From contig NZ_HG005285.1 of assembly GCF_000455285.1 (NCBI RefSeq), positions 230,287-294,286 of the forward strand: a DNA stretch of 64,000 nucleotides, read 5' to 3'. This DNA comes from Candidatus Stoquefichus massiliensis AP9. GTDB taxonomy: Bacteria; Bacillota_I; Bacilli_A; Erysipelotrichales; Coprobacillaceae. The notes beneath the pieces are model-generated. The model saw only the letters and a list, made by a program, of their open reading frames with translations. It ran no database searches and was not told the origin of the DNA. A program made the position numbers and the translations under genes. Positions within the stretch are counted from its first letter, which is position 1; every line of letters starts with the position of its first letter. Below, one piece after another: positions 57,559 to 64,000 of the stretch.

Positions 57559-57574
57559 AGATTCAAATCCTTTC

Positions 57575-58963
57575 TTAAGAATGATTATCTTTCTTAATTA
57601 ATCTTTCACCAATATGGAAAGACCTCACTTGAGGAAGTCTAACAATAAACTGGCTTCCCCCATCTTCTCTTGATTTTACATCAATCGTTCCCTGATGCAA
57701 ATCAATAATTCTTTTAACGATAGATAATCCTAAACCATTACCTTCCACACTTCTTGACTTATCTTGTCGATAGAATCTTTCAAAAATATGTGAAATAGCC
57801 TCCTTACTCATTCCAACTCCAGTATCCTGAATTGTCACTTCAACTTCTTTAGAAGTCTTTTTGATAGAAATTGTCACAACACCATTATCATTGGTATATT
57901 TAATTGCATTATTCACAAGATTAATCCAAACTTGTTCTAATCTAGATTCATCTGCTTCAATAATAACATCATTTTTAGGAATATTAAATTCAATTTCAAT
58001 ATTCTTACTCATTGCTAAATTATCCTGTGTTTCAATTACACGATTCAATTGTTCTATAAGTGAAAATTCACTTGTTTCTATTTTAACATCCTCACCATCT
58101 AAAATCGTCAACTGTAACATATTTTTAGAAAGTGTAGAAAGTCTTTTGCTATGAAATAAAATAATATCAGCATACTTTTGTCTTTGTTCATCAGTCAGTT
58201 TCTCATTCTTTAAAATCGTTGCAAAACCTTGAATAGCAGTTAAAGGTGTCTGAAACTCATGAGAAACATCAGAAATAAACTGCTGTCGTGTTTCTTCTTG
58301 TTTAGCTAATTGTTGGGCCATCTGATTAAAACTGCGATTTAAACGAGCAATTTCATCATTTCCTGAATAATTAACACGCACACGATAATTTCCCTTAGAT
58401 AATTCATTAGTAGCTTTATTCAAACGTGAAATAGGTTTAACAATAATATCAGCAATAACTAAAAAAGTAATACTACCAGCAATCAACATACAAAATACTG
58501 CAATCATTGCCGAATCAACAAAAACCATTTCTTTTTTTCCAATATCTTTTTGAACAAAAACAATATACTCTTGTCCATTCACTTCAAAAGACTTTGCTAA
58601 TTTACGCATAGAAGAATCACGTAAAGAAATCGTTTTGCCAAGATTCTCTTCCAATAACTGATGTTCTTTTGTCGTTAATTGTCGTCCAGATAAAGTCCCA
58701 TAAACTTCCTTATGACCCTGTGTCTCGATAAAAAAACTCACTTCTGAAGTAGACGCATAGCCACTTAAAACCTTAGGAAGATTATCATTATCAATCATTG
58801 CTAAAAAATCAGCAATCAATTCTGTTGAATTATTTAATTCTTCAACTGTTAATCTTCCTAATTCATCTGAATTTTTACGTAATGAAAAATATCCTGCAAT
58901 TGAAAAACTAAAAAGAATACTTGCTAGAAAACCTAAAATCAATTTTCCATAAATGGATTTCAT
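57575..58963 (-). CDS. Sensor histidine kinase (HAMP, HisKA type)
   Basis: A 462-residue kinase of the PhoR/ResE class. It has a helix near residues 7-28, an extracellular region of about 120 residues, a second helix near 160-182, a HAMP domain (ISRLNKATNELSKGNYRVRV), the HisKA box FISDVSHEFQTPLTAIQGFA, and HATPase boxes WINLVNNAIKYTNDNGVV and GNGLGLSIVKRIIDLHQG. It overlaps the regulator stop by 4 bases (ATGA), so both are coupled. Signal unknown. Not obviously WalK, since PAS domains and the yycH genes are absent. Confidence 0.92.
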   Translation of the reverse strand: MKSIYGKLILGFLASILFSFSIAGYFSLRKNSDELGRLTVEELNNSTELIADFLAMIDNDNLPKVLSGYASTSEVSFFIETQGHKEVYGTLSGRQLTTKEHQLLEENLGKTISLRDSSMRKLAKSFEVNGQEYIVFVQKDIGKKEMVFVDSAMIAVFCMLIAGSITFLVIADIIVKPISRLNKATNELSKGNYRVRVNYSGNDEIARLNRSFNQMAQQLAKQEETRQQFISDVSHEFQTPLTAIQGFATILKNEKLTDEQRQKYADIILFHSKRLSTLSKNMLQLTILDGEDVKIETSEFSLIEQLNRVIETQDNLAMSKNIEIEFNIPKNDVIIEADESRLEQVWINLVNNAIKYTNDNGVVTISIKKTSKEVEVTIQDTGVGMSKEAISHIFERFYRQDKSRSVEGNGLGLSIVKRIIDLHQGTIDVKSREDGGSQFIVRLPQVRSFHIGERLIKKDNHS

Positions 58964-59634
58964 TGTTCAACCTCAATCTTATACCCTAATCCTCTCACAG
59001 TAACAACCTTAAAACCAGGCAAATGACCTAAGTTCTCTCTAATACGCTTGATATGAACATCTACTGTACGATCAAACCCGTCATAATCCATTCCCCATAT
59101 TTTTTCAATTAACTGTTCACGTGTGAAAATCTGATTCGGATTTTTAGCCAATTCAAAAGCTAATTCAAATTGTTTAAGTGGCAGATGAATAGTTTCATCA
59201 AGATAACGAATTTCATATTTATCACCATCAAATACAACATCTTTAATTTGAACTATATTTTGACTATTAATGCTATAACGTTTTAAAATTGTTTTGATTC
59301 TTGCTAATAGTTCATCTGGATCAAATGGTTTTGTCACATAGTCATCAATTCCCAAAGAAAATCCTCTTAATTTATCCGTAGATTGTGATTTTGCTGTTAA
59401 CATAATCACAGGAATATCTTTAAATTCCTTCATTGATTCAACCAACTGAAAACCATCCATCACTGGCATCATAATATCTACAATAGCTAAATCAATATAT
59501 TCATTCTCAAGTATTTCTAAAGCATCTTCACCATTAGATGCTTCCATAACAGAAAATCCTTCTTTATCCAAATAAAAACGAATCAATTCCCTAATATGCT
59601 CTTCATCATCAACAATTAAAATTTTAGATTTCAT
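58960..59634 (-). CDS. OmpR-family response regulator
   Basis: A 224-residue regulator. The receiver domain has KILIVDDEEHIRELI, the phospho-accepting Asp53 in AIVDIMMPVMDG, and VIMLTAKSQSTDKL; the winged-helix effector has TREQLIEKIWGMDYDGFDRT and VDVHIKRIRENLGHLPGFKV ending GLGYKIEVEQ. The start at 59634 follows GAGGTG; an in-frame ATG 15 bases upstream is less likely. Translationally coupled to the kinase that follows. Targets unknown. Confidence 0.94.
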   Translation of the reverse strand: MKSKILIVDDEEHIRELIRFYLDKEGFSVMEASNGEDALEILENEYIDLAIVDIMMPVMDGFQLVESMKEFKDIPVIMLTAKSQSTDKLRGFSLGIDDYVTKPFDPDELLARIKTILKRYSINSQNIVQIKDVVFDGDKYEIRYLDETIHLPLKQFELAFELAKNPNQIFTREQLIEKIWGMDYDGFDRTVDVHIKRIRENLGHLPGFKVVTVRGLGYKIEVEQ

Positions 59635-59720
59635 GATTATACACCTCAATTCATTTTGTAATTATATCATAATTACAAATAAATTCCTATAATTATCAAG
59701 AGATTTGATTGACAAACCAA

Positions 59721-59750
59721 GAAAAACAGTATCCCATAATGAGATACTGT
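59721..59750 (-). terminator. Terminator after the SEL1-repeat gene
   Basis: ACAGTATC-N9-GATACTGT followed by TTTTTC on the minus strand, directly after the gene at 59756. Confidence 0.75.
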
Positions 59751-59755
59751 CTAAC

Positions 59756-62700
59756 TTAGTGTTTATTTCTTTTAAAAATTGAAAAACCTTTTTTAGTTTG
59801 TGACTTTGATTCAATTTCTTCCATTAATTCTTTTGCATCATTAATTTCACAATCAATCGCTTTTTGACACCATTCTTTAGCTAGTTTTAGATCAATATCA
59901 GTACCTTGCCCATAAGTATAAGCACGAGCTAAATTAAGATAGGCATGCTCATCTTCACCTTTGGCGGCAGCTACAAAAAGTTTATAAGCTTCGTCAAAAT
60001 CAATCTTAACACCATCGCCTTCTTTATAACATACACCTAAGTTATTCATCGCACCATAATGTCCACGTTCAACAGCCTGGTGATAATATTCAATAGCTTT
60101 ATCCATATTGCGATACTCTTCCTCTGCTTCAAAATCATATAAAACAGCGAGATTGTACATTGCTGAAACATGACCTTTACTAGCAGCTATAGTAAAATAT
60201 TCAATCGCTTTTGATGTGTCTTTTTCTACACCTAGTCCCGATTTGTAGAGATTTCCCAATGCATAGTATCCTCTTGAAAAATCAGCCTCTTTCGCCTCAG
60301 TATAATATTCTATAGCTTTTTGAAAATCTTTTTCAACTCCACGTCCAACTTCATACATATAACCAAGAGATATACAGGCATCTAGATAACCTTGCTCATA
60401 AGCTTTTGTGTAATATTCTATAGCTTTTGTATAATCAACTTCATTCGCAATACCAAATTCATAGAAACGACCAACATTGAAATAACCACGAGCTGATCTT
60501 GCATTTGCTGCCCTTTGATAATATTCAAGTGCTTTTTGTAAATCTACTTCTAATCCAATACCATCTTCATAACAACAAGCTAAATTACATAACGCAGGTG
60601 GATAAGAAGCATCTGCTGCTTCCTTGTATAAAGCAACTGCTTTTTCTTCATCCACTTCACCGGCTCTTCCTAATTCATAAAACAAACCTAAATTTGATAA
60701 ACCTCTTGGATAATGAGTTGCAGCAGACATTTCATAGTATTCTTTGGCCTTTTGCATATCTTCTTCAACACCAATTCCATTTTCATAACAATAACCCAAG
60801 TTACACTGAGCGACTTCATCACCTAAATCAGCTGCTTTTTGATAATATTCTACAGCTTTTACAGGGTCACACTCTACTCCTGTTCCTTCTTCATAAAACA
60901 ACCCTAAATTGCATAAGGCACGTGTATAATTATATTGGGCTGCCTGTTCATATAATTCCTTAGCTTTTTCATAATTAGGTTCACCTTCAAGTCCTTGTTC
61001 ATAAAGATAACCCAAATTACATAAAGCACGTAAGTTGTTTTGTTGACAAGCCAATTCATAATATTCTCTTGCTTTCTCAATATCACGTTCTACTCCAATT
61101 CCAACTTCATAACAGTAACCAATATTACATTGTGCAATATCGTATCCTCTATCAGCCGCAATCATATAAACTTCAAAAGCTTTCTTTTCATCAATTTCTG
61201 TTCCAATTCCTGCCTCATAACAATAACCAAGATTTGTTGTTCCACGTAAGTTTCCACCAGCACTTGATTTCTGGTAATAGGAAAAAGCTTTTTCTAAACT
61301 TCTTTCACAACCCAATCCATGTTCATAGAAATATCCAATCGTACACATAGCAATTGGATCACCAAGATCAGAGGCCTTGTTATAATAATCAAAAGCTTTT
61401 TGTGGATCCTTTTCAACCCCTACACCTTCATCATAGAAATATCCCAGATTACAAAGGGCACGTGTGTAATCATATTGAGCTGCCTGTTCATAAAGTTCTT
61501 TGGCTTTTGCAAAATCAGGTTCACCATCAATTCCTTGTTCATATAAGAACCCTAAATTACATACTGCTCGTAAATTATTCTGAGTAGCAGCACGTTCATA
61601 ATAATATTTTGCCTTTTGAAGATTTTTTTCAACACCAATACCTACTTCATAACAGTATCCCAAATTACAAATAGCAACATCATAATCTAAAGCCGCTGCT
61701 TTTTCATATGTCTCAACTGCTTTTTGGGGATTAACTTCAGTTCCTATTCCAGCTTCATAACAATATCCAAGATTTGTCATACCACGTAACCTACCCGCAT
61801 CACTTGACTGTTGATAATATTCAAAAGCCTTTTGTAAATCAACTTCACAACCAATTCCATTTTCATAATAGAATCCAAGCGTACATAAAGCACCAGAATC
61901 TCCATAACCTGCTGCTTTTTCACAATATTGAAAAGCTAAATCTTCGTTTTTGTCTACACCTATACCATTTTCTAAATAATAAGAGTATTTACACATAGCA
62001 TAAACGTAGCCAATATCTGCACTGCGTTTTAAATATTCCATAGCTAATGGCATATTTTCATCTTCAATTAGCTTTCCATATGACATCATGGCACGTGGAT
62101 AACCCATATTTGCACTTCTTAAATAAAGTTCTTTGGCTTTTTCAATATCTGTTTCTACTCCAATACCCATTTCATAACAATAGCCCAAATAACAATGCGC
62201 TGGTGCATAATTACGATCTGAAGCCTGCTGATACCAATAAACAGCTAATTCAGCATTCTGTTCAACACCTTCACCGGCTTCATAGAAATAACCTAATTGT
62301 AACTGTGCAACTTCTAATCCTTCATTAGCAGCTTCCTGATACCATGATGCTGCCATACTTAAATCTTCAGGTACACCGACTCCATATTCATAACAATAAC
62401 CCACACTATATTTAGCTTGTGTAAATCCATAATCTGCAGCTTGTTTATAATGTGTCATCGCTTTAATTTCATCTTTGTCAACACCTTTACCAAAGCAATA
62501 ACATTCTCCTAAATAATAAAGCGCACGAGGATGATTTTTAGCAGCCGCTTTTTCAAAATATTCAAAAGCTTTTTCTAAATTCACTTCACAGCCAATTCCT
62601 TCATAACAGCAATATGCAAAATTACAAGCTGCCACTTCATCATCTAAATCAGCTGCCTGCTGATAATAGGCAACAGCTTTTTCTTTATCAATAGGTGTTG

Positions 62701-63214
62701 CTAATCCAACCTCATGCATATAACCAAGAGAACAAATAGACTTTGCATGATTTGTGCGAGCTGCTTTTTGATATAATTCAAAAGCACGATATTCATCTTG
62801 AACACGTTCTGTTCCATTCATATATTTTAATGCTAATTGAAATAAATCTTCTTCTAACAAAGGTGTTTCTTCATCTTCAAGATGAGAAATAACAGATAAT
62901 AAACAAATATCAGTACCTATAATCTGATTATCATTTTCAATATAATAGTGTTCTTCTTTTAAATATGGAGAATGAGATAAATCAGGAAATGCACTCACAT
63001 CATATTTCATCATCACATCATATACATTTCTTTCAATTTCACTTTCCTGACAAAGAACAGTCTTCACTTTCATCAATGCATATTCATTTTCACTGCCACG
63101 ATCATCAACTAGATAAACCCATGCCATATCATCATAATTCATTGCAATAAAATCTACTTTCCATTGTCCAAACAATGGCTCATACATCTTCAAACGATCC
63201 ATTAATTCATTCAT
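59756..63214 (-). CDS. Large SEL1-repeat protein (1152 aa)
   Basis: A cytoplasmic protein without signal peptide or membrane segment. After an unrecognised N-terminal domain of about 130 residues, the protein consists of roughly 27 SEL1 (TPR-like) repeats of 36 residues with the pattern LGYCYEAGIGTE-x-KAFEYYQKAA, to near residue 1110, then a basic tail (KTKKGFSIFKRNKH; quoted loosely, see end). SEL1 arrays bind proteins in signalling or envelope processes; no partner is evident. Two five-repeat blocks (180 residues) are near copies, see findings. It follows the gene at the right edge with a 16-base gap, so they probably share a transcript. Confidence 0.93.
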   Translation of the reverse strand: MNELMDRLKMYEPLFGQWKVDFIAMNYDDMAWVYLVDDRGSENEYALMKVKTVLCQESEIERNVYDVMMKYDVSAFPDLSHSPYLKEEHYYIENDNQIIGTDICLLSVISHLEDEETPLLEEDLFQLALKYMNGTERVQDEYRAFELYQKAARTNHAKSICSLGYMHEVGLATPIDKEKAVAYYQQAADLDDEVAACNFAYCCYEGIGCEVNLEKAFEYFEKAAAKNHPRALYYLGECYCFGKGVDKDEIKAMTHYKQAADYGFTQAKYSVGYCYEYGVGVPEDLSMAASWYQEAANEGLEVAQLQLGYFYEAGEGVEQNAELAVYWYQQASDRNYAPAHCYLGYCYEMGIGVETDIEKAKELYLRSANMGYPRAMMSYGKLIEDENMPLAMEYLKRSADIGYVYAMCKYSYYLENGIGVDKNEDLAFQYCEKAAGYGDSGALCTLGFYYENGIGCEVDLQKAFEYYQQSSDAGRLRGMTNLGYCYEAGIGTEVNPQKAVETYEKAAALDYDVAICNLGYCYEVGIGVEKNLQKAKYYYERAATQNNLRAVCNLGFLYEQGIDGEPDFAKAKELYEQAAQYDYTRALCNLGYFYDEGVGVEKDPQKAFDYYNKASDLGDPIAMCTIGYFYEHGLGCERSLEKAFSYYQKSSAGGNLRGTTNLGYCYEAGIGTEIDEKKAFEVYMIAADRGYDIAQCNIGYCYEVGIGVERDIEKAREYYELACQQNNLRALCNLGYLYEQGLEGEPNYEKAKELYEQAAQYNYTRALCNLGLFYEEGTGVECDPVKAVEYYQKAADLGDEVAQCNLGYCYENGIGVEEDMQKAKEYYEMSAATHYPRGLSNLGLFYELGRAGEVDEEKAVALYKEAADASYPPALCNLACCYEDGIGLEVDLQKALEYYQRAANARSARGYFNVGRFYEFGIANEVDYTKAIEYYTKAYEQGYLDACISLGYMYEVGRGVEKDFQKAIEYYTEAKEADFSRGYYALGNLYKSGLGVEKDTSKAIEYFTIAASKGHVSAMYNLAVLYDFEAEEEYRNMDKAIEYYHQAVERGHYGAMNNLGVCYKEGDGVKIDFDEAYKLFVAAAKGEDEHAYLNLARAYTYGQGTDIDLKLAKEWCQKAIDCEINDAKELMEEIESKSQTKKGFSIFKRNKH

Positions 63215-63230
63215 GTTATCCCCTCCATCA

Positions 63231-64000
63231 TTATTTTATTTGAATAGATGAAACTGTCTGACTAGATGCTTCATCATCTACATATTCAATTGTTACTTCA
63301 CTTCCACTCTTTAATAAAGGTAAACCACTATTTAAAGAAATAGGTGCAATAAATGTTTTCTTTTCACCCTCTAATTCAAAATAATACTGTGAATTTCCAT
63401 TCACAACTGCCTCTTGAATAGCAGTGATTTTTGCAGTAACAGTCTTTGTATCAAAATCAACCTTGACCTTGCCATTATCACTCAATAACTGATAATATCC
63501 TTTTTCAGCCTCAGCAACACTATCACCAACTGAAACAATCTGATAATTTTCAACACTTACAAAGGCATATTTTTTCACTAAACCAGCACTATCTTTTAAA
63601 GATAAGAAATAAGTTGGCTGTCCACCTGCGTTAATCAAAATAGGGAAAGTCGCTGTATACTTCAAGTTCTGAACTTTACCTTCAGCGGAAGACATAGCCG
63701 AAAATTCTTCAGCACCACTAATTGCATAGTATTTAGATTCTTTTGTACGCATATTGATTAATGCAAATCCAACATTTGATGCATCACTTGAAACAGATGT
63801 TAAACCTGTATATAAATAAACATCATCATTTAATGCAATATAGTTATATCCATCAGTTGGTTTTAATACACCCTTTTGTGAAAAGATTGTATTAAAGTAA
63901 CCATTTGTATATTTACCCCAATTTTCTAATTGTGTTAATAATAAATCAGAAGGATAAACACGATCAACCCATGTAGGCACTTTATCTATATCATAATACT
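63231..64000 (-). CDS. Uncharacterised protein, C-terminal part; start lies beyond the window
   Basis: The minus-strand frame is open to the right edge (continuing YYDIDKVPTWVDRVYPSDLL at the edge), so the annotated ATG-like start near 63980 is internal. About 256 residues are visible, without cysteines or membrane segments in this part. There are strand-rich stretches: GYNYIALNDDVYLYTGLTSV, RTKESKYYAISGAEEF, and an end that looks like a small OB-type barrel (TAKITAIQEAVVNGNSQYYF). No family is recognised. The next gene (SEL1 protein) begins 16 bases later. Confidence 0.75.
   Translation of the reverse strand, partial: YYDIDKVPTWVDRVYPSDLLLTQLENWGKYTNGYFNTIFSQKGVLKPTDGYNYIALNDDVYLYTGLTSVSSDASNVGFALINMRTKESKYYAISGAEEFSAMSSAEGKVQNLKYTATFPILINAGGQPTYFLSLKDSAGLVKKYAFVSVENYQIVSVGDSVAEAEKGYYQLLSDNGKVKVDFDTKTVTAKITAIQEAVVNGNSQYYFELEGEKKTFIAPISLNSGLPLLKSGSEVTIEYVDDEASSQTVSSIQIK

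Noticed and set aside
60499-61587. Several plus-strand frames of 60-154 codons opposite the SEL1-repeat gene
   Set aside because: They are antisense shadows of the repeat array; composition (His, Leu, Asn rich) and periodicity mirror the real gene, and no ribosome site or promoter was seen.

Overview
The window reads as ordinary chromosome of a low-G+C Gram-positive gut bacterium (Bacillota). The hrcA-grpE-dnaK-dnaJ operon, the ylxM-ffh-ftsY-smc block, rplU-prp-rpmA with an L27 N-terminal extension, fakA-asp23 and comEA/comEC fit the Firmicutes. Gene content and protein lengths suggest the Erysipelotrichia/Coprobacillaceae branch, which is an inference from memory and not from a search. All convincing genes are on the minus strand except rpmB, so a replication fork probably moves in one direction through the segment. 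No rRNA, tRNA, CRISPR array or complete insertion sequence was seen.

Layout from the left: 1-5435 carries nickel-pincer cofactor genes (larC partial, larB, larE) read from the same side as a FecCD/BtuF-type ABC importer and a DUF3842 protein; 5516-6809 holds two promoters with the 19-bp-spaced dyad architecture of MerR-family activators, one before the DUF3842 gene and one before an iron-sulfur aldo/keto reductase. 6888-15773 is fakA-asp23, rpmB, a TfoX-N protein, a membrane-anchored choloylglycine-hydrolase-like enzyme and the class I heat-shock operon with two CIRCE operators.

16-29.6 kb is the accessory part, visibly more AT-rich. Its core (22841-29614) is a peptide export locus: a LytTR response regulator and a GHKL kinase, a terminator, a pair of 21-bp-phased direct repeats, a 15-codon ORF with a perfect Shine-Dalgarno, a C39-peptidase ABC exporter, an uncharacterised 155-aa protein, an HlyD-like adaptor, a 123-aa precursor with a double-glycine leader, and a 65-aa two-helix membrane protein. 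Downstream (16828-22547) lies a run of unrecognised small membrane proteins that includes two paralogous pairs and at least three genes broken by single-base frameshifts or a nonsense codon. This is the best candidate for an undescribed system: a peptide-regulated, peptide-exporting island with possible self-protection proteins.

29.7-59.6 kb is housekeeping: hemW, sdaA, holA, comEC, comEA, ruvBA, a DUF554 protein, obgE, rpmA-prp-rplU, xerD-like, trmFO, topA, dprA, rnhB, rbgA, lepB, rplS, trmD, rimM, khpA, rpsP, an SGNH-like protein, ffh, ylxM, ftsY, smc (unusually short arms) and an OmpR/HisKA two-component pair. A 280-base run of perfect hairpins sits between khpA and rimM, and a decayed gene lies between rpsP and the SGNH gene. 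The right end holds a 1152-aa SEL1-repeat protein with an internal 540-bp block duplication and a partial uncharacterised gene running off the edge.
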